Virus record (IMG/VR): IMGVR_UViG_3300031972_001459
Location: 1-62,526 of that record
DNA: 62,526 nucleotides
DNA from: a virus
Direction: 5' to 3' (one strand)
Below the pieces are notes generated by a model. It made no database searches and was not told the DNA's origin. It saw only the letters and a program-made list of their open reading frames with translations. Shown piece by piece: positions 29,777 through 40,084 of this stretch; positions within the stretch are counted from its first letter, which is position 1; every line of letters starts with the position of its first letter. The position numbers were made by a program, and so were the translations under genes.

Positions 29777-32700
29777 ATGCCACAGGAAACTAATCTAAAC
29801 GTCGCTCCTTATTTTGACGACTTTGATCCTAAACAAAATTATTATAAGATTCTTTTTAAACCTGGCTATCCAGTTCAGGCTAGAGAACTAACTGGTCTGC
29901 AGTCAATTCTTCAGAATCAAGTTGAAGATATGGGTAACCATTTCTTCAAAGAAGGTGCTAAGGTTATTCCTGGTGACTTGACTTATGTCAAAAACTTTTA
30001 TGGAATTCAGATTGAGCCCGAGTTTCTTGGTATACCTGTAGGTATATATCTAGAACAACTGGTTGGGACGATTATCACTGGACAATCGTCGAATGTAACT
30101 GCACGTGTTGTAACTTATATTACGGATGACGAATCGGATAGAGGAACTTATACACTATACGTTAACTATGAGAACTCATCTTCTGAAGAAGATGTAAGTA
30201 CTTTTATAAGTGGTGAAGTTTTAACCACGAGTACAAATATTAATTATGCATCAACTTTCATTGTATCTGGTGAAGGATTTTGTTCCACAATTCCTCAAAA
30301 CGCTCCTGTCATTGGTTCGTCTTTCAATCTTTCGCAAGGAATTTATTTCTTGAGAGGTTATTTTGTTGATGTTGCAACTCAGACTCTAATTCTTGACCAG
30401 TATAGTAATACTCCATCTTACAGAGTTGGTCTTGATATTATTGAAGAGATTATTTCTTCTGATGTTGACCCATCGTTGAATGATAATGCACAAGGATTTA
30501 ATAATTATACGGCACCAGGTGCAGATAGACTTAAGATAACCCCAGTATTAGCTAAAAAACCTCTCGACAATTTTGATGAAAGTAACTTTGTTCAACTTTC
30601 AGAAGTTAGTAATGGTATTCTGAGAGTAATCAATAGAAATACTGAATACAACTTTATAGGTGACGAGTTCGCAAGAAGAACTTTTGACGAATCTGGTCAT
30701 TATTATGTGAAAGAATTTGTTACTACTGTAAAAAACAGTCTGAACAACGAAGAAGGAAACAGAGGAATATACAATCCTGGACAAACCACTCAGTCTGGAA
30801 ATACCCCCGACGATAATATCGGAGTCTATAAGATTTCTCCGGGTAAAGCATATGTCAGGGGTTACGAAGTAGAAACTATAGTACCCTCATTAATTGACTT
30901 TGTAAAACCAAGAGCAACTAAGCAATTAAAAAATCAAGGTATTAATTTTGGTTTTGGTCCGACCATAGCACTCAACAGAGTCTATGGATCTCCATCTATT
31001 GGTATCAATACTACAAATACTTTGAGTCTTAGAAGTCTAAGAGTTGGTTCAAATCAAGAAACTGCACCAGGTAAAGAAATTGGTATTGCAAGAATCTACG
31101 ACTTTGCACTTGAGTCTGGTTCTTATGATACAAACTTCCCAAACCTAAATGTTTGGGACCTGTCTCTATTTGATGTTCAAACATATACAGACATTACTGT
31201 TAACGAACCAGTAACACTTAACACCTCCGCATATATTAAAGGAGAATCAAGTGGTGCAACAGGTTTCCTTAAGTATTCTGTAAGTGCAGGAACTGCAATC
31301 ACTGCATATAGTGTTGAGGGTGATTTCTTCAAAGGTGAGAGACTCCTATTCAATGGAACACTTGATGATGCAAGATTCGTTACTGAGTCAACTAATTTCT
31401 CACTCTCAGATACTAAGTCAGTATTTGGTATTGTAGGAACTGGCAACACATTTACTGCAGATATTATTCAAACTCCGGTTTATGATATTGGTAACGCAAC
31501 TTGTTCACCTCAGATTGCAAATTCTTCAAGAATTTCAATTCCAGTAGATCCCGGTTTCTCTTTCGTTGGTATTGTCACTGTCGGTAACCTTGTAAGGTTC
31601 TCTAGAACTAATCTTGATACTGCAACATTTGCAAGAGTAACAGGAGTTGGTAGAACCAATATTACAGTTAGTGGTGTAACAACAGTTACGGGTATCTGTG
31701 ATGGTGGTCTTCCTTCAGGAACTGAAACAGTTTCAAATGTACAAATAATCAGTACCAGAGCTCAACGTAATACTGGTTCTGGTAATATTACTGATAATGA
31801 ATCACTATACAGTGCATTCCCAAAAACTAATGTTGCATCTGTAGATCTGATTGATTCTGAGATTGTTATTAGAAGACAGTATAATACAAATATTACGACT
31901 AACTCTACTCCTGTAATTAATGCGGGAGATAATGAGTCATTCTTACCTTTCGATGAGGAAAGATATACTCTAATCAGATCAAATGGTCAGACTGAAGTAC
32001 TTACTGAAGATAGGTTTGTATTTACCAATTCTTTCAAGTCTGTTCAAATTACTGGTCTAGGTGCTGATGATGTTAACACCAAACTCATAACTACGATTCA
32101 GAAGAATAACGTCACATCTAAAACTAAACTGAATTCTGTTTCTAATAGTATTATTATTGACAAGTCAAGTTCATCTGCTTCTGGTATTGGTTCTACAACT
32201 CTACAAGATGGACTAGTTTCTGGAAATTACCCCTTTGGTACAAGAGTACAAGACGAAGTTATTTGTCTGAATACTCCTGATGTAACTAAAATTTATGGTG
32301 TATTCCAATCTGACGATGTAGGAGAACCTACTGCACCATATATGACACTATCTCAGATGGATGGTGTTAGTGGGACAACTAACGATTTGATTGTTGGTGA
32401 GACACTCTCTGGTCAAACTAGTGGTGCCAAGGCAATATACATTGAGAAGTTTACAGATACTAAAGTATATTTCATCTACTTAAATAGTTCGACTTTCCAA
32501 AACGGTGAAATTGTATCTGGAAGTCTATCATCAACTAATGGTATTGTCAATAGTGCAAAACTCGGTTCTAAAAATATCACCAGAGATTTCAAGTTCTCCA
32601 ATGGACAGAAAGGTGGATATTACGACTATTCAAGAATTATTAGAAAAGGTTCTGCAGGAATCCCATCCAGACAACTGAAAGTTTATTATCAGACTGCAAA

Positions 32701-35700
32701 TTATGATCCTGCCGACCAGGGTGATATCACCACAGCAAATTCTTACAATAATTTTGATTATGCAAAACTATCTACTGTAAATGGACATAGAAATTCTGAT
32801 ATCATTGATGCAAGACCTAGGGTAAGTGATTATATTGTTGCTGCTGGTTCAAGGTCACCATTAGAATTTGATGGTAGAAATTTTGCAGACGGTGTTGATG
32901 GTAATCAACATAGTTCTAAGCACATTATTGCTTCCGATGAAGTAATGACTCTTGGTTATGAGTACTATCTTCCAAGAGCAGATAGAATTTATATTGATAA
33001 AATAGGTTCTATAAGTGTAATTCAAGGTACTCCTCAGGATCAACCAAGACTTCCTGATAGTATCAGTGGAGCAATGAATATTGCTAATGTATTTTTACCT
33101 GCATACCTATACAAGACATCTGATGCAAAAATTAACTTTGTAGAGCACAAGAGATATCAGATGACTGATATTGCTAAACTCGAACAAAGAATTAAAAATC
33201 TTGAGTATTATACTTCATTGAGTCAAATTGAGACAAATACTCTTAATTTGTTTGTAGAAGATGCAAACGGTAATAATAAGTTCAAGTCTGGTATTTTTGT
33301 AGATAACTTCTCTTCTCTTGAACCCCAAGATTCTACAATCGGTATTAAGAATAGTGTCGATACTAGAAAAGGTATCCTGAGACCTTCTCACTACACTACT
33401 GCACTTAATCTTCAACTAGGAACAACTGCAATTACTGGAATTGGTGCAACTTCTGATGCAAACCAAGACTCACAATTTGCCGATATTGTTGGTAACAATA
33501 TCAAACAGACAGGAAGAGTTATTACTCTTGACTATACTGATCAATCTTGGCTGACACAACCATATGCAACAAGAATTGAAAGTGTCACTCCTTTCCTGAT
33601 TCAGTTCTGGCAAGGTACAATCAAATTGACACCAGATGTTGATGTTTGGATTGATGTCAATAGACTTGAAATCAATAACGTAATGATGGAGGGTTCGTTC
33701 CAAGGTATTGCAGAATCTCTTGGTGCGGAAGTAACAACCAATGCAGATGGTTCAAGAACTGGTGTAAGTCCTGTTCTGTGGAATTCGTGGGAAACTGTTG
33801 GTGTCAACTTGGATATGTCATTGTCAAATGTCCAACAATTCCTTCAAGGTGCATCTGATGTAGTATCAAATGGTCTTGTAGATAATCTTCTTCGTGGAAG
33901 AGATGTTGGTGTCGATCGAATTGTTGATGCAAGTGATGCAATTGTCAATAACATTTCTGCAGGTGGTGGAATTACATTAGATCAACAAAGATCTGGAACA
34001 CAATCAACAGTCAATGAAGTAATTGAGACCGAATCTCTTGGAGATAGAGTTGTAAGAAGAGATATCATTCACTTTATGAGATCTCGTAACATTGATGTTA
34101 CTGCAACAAAATTCAGGCCATTTACAAGACTTTATTCATTCTTTGATCAAGTAGATGTCAACAAATTTATTGTACCTAAGTTGATTGAAATTGAAATGAT
34201 CCATGGGTCATTCTCTATTGGTGAGACAGTCTTTGGTAGATTGAATAATGGTGGTTCTCAACAAAACAATTCGAGTTCTGTTCCACGTATAGACTTTAGA
34301 GTTGCAACATCTAATCATAAGTATGGTCCATACAACAACCCAACAGACATTTATGATGAAAGTCCATATGACAGAAACGTTTTTGTCAATTCGGCCTATT
34401 CAGAATCTTCTAATACTGTAAACATTGATACATTCAGTCTTTCGTCTGAAGATTTCCCACAGTTTAGTGGATACATCTCAAGTGGGATGATTTTGACCGG
34501 TAGAACTAGTGGTGCTCAAGCAAAAGTTACTAATGTAAGACTCATTAGTGATAAGAATGGTACTTTACAGGCATCATTCAGAGTACCTGATGGTGCGAAT
34601 AATGCCAACCCAACGTTTGAAACTGGTAGATCAAGATTTAGACTCACCAGTAGTAAAATTAATAGTCAAATTGAAGGTGCTGTCTCGACTGCAGGAGAAG
34701 GGACATTCTATTCACAAGGTGATGTAGATACAACTCAAGAAGCAACACTTTCTTTGAGAAATGCTGTAGTTGGCATTGAGGACCTTAGTCAACAAAGAAA
34801 TATTAATATTAATGATAACTTCACAACTAATACTATTGCGGTTGAAAGTGGATTTGATGTTATAACTACAATCGAACAAGATATTACAAATATAACGAAT
34901 ATAACTAATGTTGTACAACCACGACGACCAACACCACCACCTCGTCCTCGGCCGCAGGGAGGAGACCCTCTCGCACAAACATTCCGAGTTGATGATGAGA
35001 CTGGAATCTTTGTTACTAAGATCAATGTATTCTTCCAAGCAAAAGATGACACCGTTCCCGCAACTTTCCAGTTGAGAGAATGTAAACTTGGAACACCTAC
35101 AGAAACAGTTCTTCCTTTCTCGGAAATTGATATCAATCCTGCGGATGTAACACTCAGTAATGATGGTTCTGTTCCATATACCATTACATTGGATTCTCCA
35201 GTGTATCTAAATGGTGGAACCGAATATGCTATGGTTCTGTTGTCACATTCCGTTGAGTGGAAAGTATGGATTAGTAGACTGGGTGAGGCTGATGTAAGAA
35301 CTATAGATCAAGAGGCTGGTCAGATTCTTGTAACAGAACAACCACTCCTTGGTTCTTTGTTTAAATCTCAAAATGCTTCAGTATGGACTCCAAGTCAGTA
35401 TGAAGATCTTAAGTTTGAGATGTTTAGATCCTCGTTCAGACCATCTGGTAACGTACAATTCTTTAATCCAAATCTACCATCTTCTCTTTCACAGATCGAT
35501 CCAACTGGTCTTTCTATGAATTCTAGAGAGATTAGAGTTGGTCTTGGTACTACTGTTCAAGATAGTGATTTGGTATTGGGTAACACTGTCAAACAACTCA
35601 ATATTGGTGCAACAGGAACACTAGTTGCCTTTGCTGGATCTGCAACATCAAATCTTTCTATTACTAATAGTGGTAGTGGATATGTACCTGCAAGTGGTAG

Positions 35701-37441
35701 TCAATCTTATACTGGAGTTGCCCTAACATCAATTACTGGTAAAGGACTAGATGCTACTGCAAATATTACCATCACTAACGGTTCTGCTACAGCAGCAACT
35801 ATAAACAATGGTGGTGTTGGTTACGTAGTCGGTGATGTTCTGACACCTGTCAATCTAGGTGGTGTCAATCTTGGTTCTGGGATGCAACTTTCTGTTGAAT
35901 CTATTCTTGGAAATAACACTCTTGTATTGGAAAATGTTCAGGGTAACTTTGTTTCCAATTCTAGTTATCCATTATATTTTGATAATAATAGTGGTATTAC
36001 AACAGAACTCAACAGCACTGTAGGTGGAGATGTAATTCCCCTATCACCCATAACTACGGTTACTAATGGTGACTACATCAAAGTATTCCAAAGAAATCAC
36101 GGTCTATATTCTAATGTAGATAGACTCAATATTGATGGAGTATCGAGTGATGGGGCACCAACTACTTTGACTCAAGAATATCCATTCAATTCTACATCAT
36201 TCATCATTCTTGAGGGTGTTATAACTGATTTCGCAACATTTGAGAATATTGGAGTTGGTGCTACTAACCCTGGATATATCAAGGTTGGAGAAGAAATTAT
36301 TAGTTACACTGGAACTAATGGTAGAACATTGACCGGTATTGTAAGAGGAGTTGATAATACAACATTAGCAACTCACGATTTGGGTGAAATCGTTACTAAG
36401 TACGAACTGAATGGTGTTTCGTTGAGAAGAATTAATAGACAACACCTACTATCAAATGTTAATGCAAGTGATTTGGTAGAAGCTCCGATTGGATTGGATT
36501 ACTACTACATTAAAGTTCAAATGAATATTGGTGGTGTCAATAGAGCACCTGGTAATGCAGATGGTTTCCCACCACTATACTTCAATGAAAGAACTGTCGG
36601 TGGTGGTCCAAATGTAACAGGTACTTACAACCTACCATTCTCATTGATTACACCCAAGGTAACCACAATTACACCAACTGCGACTAATCTTATTACTCAG
36701 GTAAGAACAATTTCGGCATCAAGTATTTCTGGAAATCAACAGTCATACCTTGATGAGGGTTATGAGCAGGTCAATTTGTTTAGTAAAAATTACTTTGATT
36801 CTCAAAGAATGATTCCATCACCACTCAATGAGTCTCTATATTTGAATAGTGACCAATTCCCTGGTCAAAAGTCATTCTCTATGTTGTTCAGTATGTTTAC
36901 TACTGATGAAAGATTGAGTCCTGCAATTGACTTGGATAACGCATCTGTAGTCTTTACTTCAAATAGAATAGATAGACCTGTTACTAATTATGCATCTGAC
37001 TTTAGAGTCAATGGCACTGAGAACGATCCAAATTCGTTTGTATATGTTTCCAAGAATATTATTCTTGAAAATCCTGCAACATCTCTCCAAGTCATATTGG
37101 ATGCATACATTTCTAATAACAATGATATTAGATTGTTCTATGCATTGAATCAAGATACTAAACCAGAAGAGACTGTTTTTGTACCATTCCCTGGATATTC
37201 AAATATCGCGAGTAACGGTTCTATTATTGATATCTCAAACAATAATGGTACATCTGATGTAAGAGTACCCTCTATTGATTCCTATCAACCAGAACCGTCT
37301 GTGAACCTCTACAAGGAGTATAAATTCACAATTGATGAGTTGATACCATTTACATCTTTCCGTATCAAGATCGTTGGTACATCGATCGATCAGTCCAATG
37401 CTCCACTGATAAGAAACCTTCGTGCAATTTCGTTCGCTTGA
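29777..37441 (+). CDS. Very large DUF4815 baseplate/fibre protein
   Basis: A 2554-residue virion protein. The first about 570 residues (ETNLNVAPYFDDFDPKQNYY, KILFKPGYPVQARELTGLQS, KEGAKVIPGDLTYVKNFY) are the DUF4815 domain known from many marine T4-like phages. A Pro/Arg-rich linker (RRPTPPPRPRP) near residue 1712 separates it from a C-terminal part beginning GGDPLAQTFRVDDETGIFVT, which looks like a carbohydrate-binding-type beta-sandwich. Two G-x-G-Y repeats (GSGYVPASG, GVGYVVGDVL) lie near 1965-2015. By place (after 8, before 13) it stands where T4 has genes 9-12, so it is probably a fibre or spike attached to the baseplate. Exact T4 equivalence is not established. Confidence 0.88.
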   Translation: MPQETNLNVAPYFDDFDPKQNYYKILFKPGYPVQARELTGLQSILQNQVEDMGNHFFKEGAKVIPGDLTYVKNFYGIQIEPEFLGIPVGIYLEQLVGTIITGQSSNVTARVVTYITDDESDRGTYTLYVNYENSSSEEDVSTFISGEVLTTSTNINYASTFIVSGEGFCSTIPQNAPVIGSSFNLSQGIYFLRGYFVDVATQTLILDQYSNTPSYRVGLDIIEEIISSDVDPSLNDNAQGFNNYTAPGADRLKITPVLAKKPLDNFDESNFVQLSEVSNGILRVINRNTEYNFIGDEFARRTFDESGHYYVKEFVTTVKNSLNNEEGNRGIYNPGQTTQSGNTPDDNIGVYKISPGKAYVRGYEVETIVPSLIDFVKPRATKQLKNQGINFGFGPTIALNRVYGSPSIGINTTNTLSLRSLRVGSNQETAPGKEIGIARIYDFALESGSYDTNFPNLNVWDLSLFDVQTYTDITVNEPVTLNTSAYIKGESSGATGFLKYSVSAGTAITAYSVEGDFFKGERLLFNGTLDDARFVTESTNFSLSDTKSVFGIVGTGNTFTADIIQTPVYDIGNATCSPQIANSSRISIPVDPGFSFVGIVTVGNLVRFSRTNLDTATFARVTGVGRTNITVSGVTTVTGICDGGLPSGTETVSNVQIISTRAQRNTGSGNITDNESLYSAFPKTNVASVDLIDSEIVIRRQYNTNITTNSTPVINAGDNESFLPFDEERYTLIRSNGQTEVLTEDRFVFTNSFKSVQITGLGADDVNTKLITTIQKNNVTSKTKLNSVSNSIIIDKSSSSASGIGSTTLQDGLVSGNYPFGTRVQDEVICLNTPDVTKIYGVFQSDDVGEPTAPYMTLSQMDGVSGTTNDLIVGETLSGQTSGAKAIYIEKFTDTKVYFIYLNSSTFQNGEIVSGSLSSTNGIVNSAKLGSKNITRDFKFSNGQKGGYYDYSRIIRKGSAGIPSRQLKVYYQTANYDPADQGDITTANSYNNFDYAKLSTVNGHRNSDIIDARPRVSDYIVAAGSRSPLEFDGRNFADGVDGNQHSSKHIIASDEVMTLGYEYYLPRADRIYIDKIGSISVIQGTPQDQPRLPDSISGAMNIANVFLPAYLYKTSDAKINFVEHKRYQMTDIAKLEQRIKNLEYYTSLSQIETNTLNLFVEDANGNNKFKSGIFVDNFSSLEPQDSTIGIKNSVDTRKGILRPSHYTTALNLQLGTTAITGIGATSDANQDSQFADIVGNNIKQTGRVITLDYTDQSWLTQPYATRIESVTPFLIQFWQGTIKLTPDVDVWIDVNRLEINNVMMEGSFQGIAESLGAEVTTNADGSRTGVSPVLWNSWETVGVNLDMSLSNVQQFLQGASDVVSNGLVDNLLRGRDVGVDRIVDASDAIVNNISAGGGITLDQQRSGTQSTVNEVIETESLGDRVVRRDIIHFMRSRNIDVTATKFRPFTRLYSFFDQVDVNKFIVPKLIEIEMIHGSFSIGETVFGRLNNGGSQQNNSSSVPRIDFRVATSNHKYGPYNNPTDIYDESPYDRNVFVNSAYSESSNTVNIDTFSLSSEDFPQFSGYISSGMILTGRTSGAQAKVTNVRLISDKNGTLQASFRVPDGANNANPTFETGRSRFRLTSSKINSQIEGAVSTAGEGTFYSQGDVDTTQEATLSLRNAVVGIEDLSQQRNININDNFTTNTIAVESGFDVITTIEQDITNITNITNVVQPRRPTPPPRPRPQGGDPLAQTFRVDDETGIFVTKINVFFQAKDDTVPATFQLRECKLGTPTETVLPFSEIDINPADVTLSNDGSVPYTITLDSPVYLNGGTEYAMVLLSHSVEWKVWISRLGEADVRTIDQEAGQILVTEQPLLGSLFKSQNASVWTPSQYEDLKFEMFRSSFRPSGNVQFFNPNLPSSLSQIDPTGLSMNSREIRVGLGTTVQDSDLVLGNTVKQLNIGATGTLVAFAGSATSNLSITNSGSGYVPASGSQSYTGVALTSITGKGLDATANITITNGSATAATINNGGVGYVVGDVLTPVNLGGVNLGSGMQLSVESILGNNTLVLENVQGNFVSNSSYPLYFDNNSGITTELNSTVGGDVIPLSPITTVTNGDYIKVFQRNHGLYSNVDRLNIDGVSSDGAPTTLTQEYPFNSTSFIILEGVITDFATFENIGVGATNPGYIKVGEEIISYTGTNGRTLTGIVRGVDNTTLATHDLGEIVTKYELNGVSLRRINRQHLLSNVNASDLVEAPIGLDYYYIKVQMNIGGVNRAPGNADGFPPLYFNERTVGGGPNVTGTYNLPFSLITPKVTTITPTATNLITQVRTISASSISGNQQSYLDEGYEQVNLFSKNYFDSQRMIPSPLNESLYLNSDQFPGQKSFSMLFSMFTTDERLSPAIDLDNASVVFTSNRIDRPVTNYASDFRVNGTENDPNSFVYVSKNIILENPATSLQVILDAYISNNNDIRLFYALNQDTKPEETVFVPFPGYSNIASNGSIIDISNNNGTSDVRVPSIDSYQPEPSVNLYKEYKFTIDELIPFTSFRIKIVGTSIDQSNAPLIRNLRAISFA

Positions 37442-37442
37442 T

Positions 37443-37685
37443 ATGAAACATTTAATACCAGTAGAAGGAATGGATGGTTATTTTAGAGACTCCTCAACCG
37501 GGGCCATTGTCAACAAAAATAACCTTGAGTTCCAAGCCTATGTAAAGAATAGGGAAAAAATGAATGAAGAGAGAGAAAGACTTAATTCTCTCCAAACAGA
37601 AGTTTCATCTCTAAAGGATGATATGAGTGATATTAAGAGTTTACTTTCAAACATTACATCGATGTTGAAACCGAACTATAAATAG
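37443..37685 (+). CDS. Small coiled-coil protein between tail and neck genes
   Basis: An 80-residue protein: a short N-terminal motif HLIPVEGMDGYFRDSSTGAI, then a long charged heptad-type coiled coil (NREKMNEERERLNSLQTEVS, SLKDDMSDIKSLLSN). A protein with this V-E-G-x-D-G-x-x-R-D opening is commonly found at this point in cyanophage genomes, between the DUF4815 protein and gene 13. It may be a virion or assembly factor. The ATG at 37443 directly follows the previous stop and is preferred to one 21 bases upstream. Confidence 0.7.
   Translation: MKHLIPVEGMDGYFRDSSTGAIVNKNNLEFQAYVKNREKMNEERERLNSLQTEVSSLKDDMSDIKSLLSNITSMLKPNYK
37677..37684 (+). promoter_or_regulatory. Late promoter TATAAATA before gene 13
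   Basis: A perfect T4 late box overlapping the end of the coiled-coil gene, 24 bases before the gene 13 start. Confidence 0.8.
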
Positions 37686-37708
37686 TCAATATAGAAGTTC
37701 TTATATAA

Positions 37709-38581
37709 ATGGCTCAGCCTACCACCAGACAAGAATTCACTGATTATGTTTTGAGACAACTTGGTGCTCCTATTTTGGAGGTCAATGTTGCTGACGAACA
37801 GGTTCAGGATTTGATTGATGATGCCATTCAATATTTTAACGAGAGACACTTTGATGGTGTTACACAGGTATACTTAAAGTATCAGGTAACTCAAGAAGAT
37901 ATTAATAGAGGTAGAGCAAGACCACCTGGTGCTCCTCAAAATCAGAATGGGACTGTTGGTATGGCATCAACATCCGCTACCGCAAGTATTGTAGGGACTG
38001 CCACTACATTTACATACTATCAGAATAGCAATTATATACAAATTCCACCTTCAATTATTGGAGTGAATAAAGCATTCCAGTTTGGTGGCGGAATGGGGCA
38101 AGGTATGTTCAATGTCAGATATCAAATGATGTTGAATGACTTTATTGGTCTTAATGGATGGGGTGCATCTGGATATGATTTGACATCGTATTCGATGACG
38201 ATGAGTTATTTGGAGACAGTTAACTTTATTCTGAATACTCACAAACAGATTAGATTTAATCAGAGAACTGATAGGTTGTATTTGGATATTGACTGGAGTG
38301 AGTTGCAGGTTGGTGAGTTTCTTGTTATTGATTGTTGGGCTGCAAATGATCCCAACGAGTATTCAAGAATTTGGAACGATTCGTTCCTGAAACCATATGT
38401 AACTGCTCTTGTTAAAAAGCAGTGGGGTCAGAATTTGATTAAGTTCCAGGGTGTGAAACTTCCAGGTGGTATTGAATTTAATGGGAGACAAATATATGAA
38501 GACGGTCAAGCAGATCTTGATAAGATCCAAGAAAAGATGATGAGTACATATGAACTTCCACCTTTAGATCTTATTGGCTAA
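37709..38581 (+). CDS. gp13: Neck protein gp13
   Basis: A 290-residue protein of the T4 gp13 family (309 in T4). gp13 and gp14 form the neck ring that closes the filled head and receives the tail. Marks are the N-terminal TTRQEFTDYVLRQLGAPILE, VNVADEQVQDLIDDAIQYFN, the ERHFDGV block, and the C-terminal KKQWGQNLIKFQGVKLPGGI and EFNGRQIYEDGQADLDKI. The gene is seven bases before gene 14 and is driven by a perfect late promoter. Confidence 0.95.
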   Translation: MAQPTTRQEFTDYVLRQLGAPILEVNVADEQVQDLIDDAIQYFNERHFDGVTQVYLKYQVTQEDINRGRARPPGAPQNQNGTVGMASTSATASIVGTATTFTYYQNSNYIQIPPSIIGVNKAFQFGGGMGQGMFNVRYQMMLNDFIGLNGWGASGYDLTSYSMTMSYLETVNFILNTHKQIRFNQRTDRLYLDIDWSELQVGEFLVIDCWAANDPNEYSRIWNDSFLKPYVTALVKKQWGQNLIKFQGVKLPGGIEFNGRQIYEDGQADLDKIQEKMMSTYELPPLDLIG

Positions 38582-38587
38582 TACATT

Positions 38588-40057
38588 ATGCTCAACCCAT
38601 TTTTCCTGAACGGTAGTCAAACTGAGCAGAGTCTAGTCCAGAGTCTTATCAACGAACAGTTGAGGATGTATGGAATAGAAGTTTATTACTTACCCAGAAG
38701 GTATGTTACAACTAATACAGTTATAAAAGAAGTCATTCAGTCTGACTTTACTAATGCATATCCAATTGAGGCATATGTAGATAACTACGATGGATATACT
38801 GGTCAAGGAAGTATTCTATCGAAGTTTGGTATTGAAAATAGAGATGACTTACAACTCATAATTTCAAAAGAAAGATATGAAAATTATATTACACCACTGA
38901 TTAAAGATATTCCTGATATTGAACTTTCAACAAGACCAAAAGAAGGTGATTTGATTTACTTCCCTCTTGGGGATAGGTTATTTGAAATTAAGTTTGTAGA
39001 ACATGAACAACCTTTCTATCAACTCAAGAAGACATATGTCTATGAGTTAAGATGTGAACTCTTCCGTTATGAAGATGAAGTTATTGATACTGGTATTGAA
39101 GATATTGATGATGAGATTGCACAGATTGGTTATATTCAGACACTGGCACTAATTGGTGCTGGTAGGTCTGCAACAGCAACCGCACAGGTATGTCCCGCAG
39201 GTGCAGTTAGTCAGGTGACCATTACCAATATGGGTAAAGATTATGTGACACAACCTCAAGTCGGTTTCTCTTCAGCACCTCCAGGAGGAATTACTGCCAC
39301 AGGTATTGCATCACTATCTTATGACTATCCAAATTGTAATGGTGTAGGTGGTAGAATTTCCGCCATTCATATGACAGATGCTGGTTGCGGATATGTAGTT
39401 CCCCCTTGGGTATCAATAACTGGTGATACTGGTGTTGGTGCAGCTGCTACTACTGGTATTTCTACAGACGGTTCTGTTCGTAAAATTACAGTTACCGATG
39501 GTGGTTCTGGATATATTAAACCGCCCAAGGTTTCTATTGGTTTAACTGCAGGAACTTATCCACTATTCAGTGATACTAATTACTATTGGGATTCTTCTAC
39601 TACTACCTTTGACTCATTCTACCCATCACCATCTAGATATGCTGTTGGTCTTGCAACAATTAGTGCAGGTATTGTTACTGCAATTTATGTTATAGATGGT
39701 GGTTCTGGATATGATACTAACCCAGTTGTAGTTATTGACCCACCGTTTGTTGATAACCCCAACATTAGTGTCGGTGGAATGTTTGTGTTCAATGAAATTG
39801 TGACTGGTTCTGTATCTGGAACAACTGCAAGAGTTAAGGAATGGAATGGTACTACAAACATTATTGAAATCAGTATTGTAAGCGGTAGTTTTGTTCCACA
39901 AGAATATCTAACCGGTAGTACATCTGGAGCCAGGTATGTAATTGGTTCTGTAAATACTGACGATTTAGTAACTCCTTTCGCAGATAATGATAACATTGAA
40001 TCAGAAGCAAAAACAATTTTGGATTTCTCAACATCCAATCCGTTTGGTATGCCCTGA
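38588..40057 (+). CDS. gp14: Neck protein gp14
   Basis: A 489-residue protein, much longer than T4 gp14 (256). Residues 1-190 (NPFFLNGSQTEQSLVQSLIN, RMYGIEVYYLPRRYV, FGIENRDDLQLIISKERYEN, YVYELRCELFRYEDE) match the family. The extra part, about 195-480, holds four G-x-G-Y / P-x-V repeats (CGYVVPPWVSI, SGYIKPPKVSI, SGYDTNPVVVI and a KDYVTQPQV variant) of the same type as in the giant baseplate protein. It works with gp13 in closing the head. The cause of the insert is unknown; it may project from the neck as decoration. Confidence 0.93.
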   Translation: MLNPFFLNGSQTEQSLVQSLINEQLRMYGIEVYYLPRRYVTTNTVIKEVIQSDFTNAYPIEAYVDNYDGYTGQGSILSKFGIENRDDLQLIISKERYENYITPLIKDIPDIELSTRPKEGDLIYFPLGDRLFEIKFVEHEQPFYQLKKTYVYELRCELFRYEDEVIDTGIEDIDDEIAQIGYIQTLALIGAGRSATATAQVCPAGAVSQVTITNMGKDYVTQPQVGFSSAPPGGITATGIASLSYDYPNCNGVGGRISAIHMTDAGCGYVVPPWVSITGDTGVGAAATTGISTDGSVRKITVTDGGSGYIKPPKVSIGLTAGTYPLFSDTNYYWDSSTTTFDSFYPSPSRYAVGLATISAGIVTAIYVIDGGSGYDTNPVVVIDPPFVDNPNISVGGMFVFNEIVTGSVSGTTARVKEWNGTTNIIEISIVSGSFVPQEYLTGSTSGARYVIGSVNTDDLVTPFADNDNIESEAKTILDFSTSNPFGMP

Positions 40058-40063
40058 TAAATA
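40056..40063 (+). promoter_or_regulatory. Late promoter (GATAAATA) before gene 15
   Basis: A late-box variant overlapping the gene 14 stop, 21 bases before the gene 15 start. Confidence 0.6.
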
Positions 40064-40084
40064 GAAGTATACGTCTTCAAAGTA

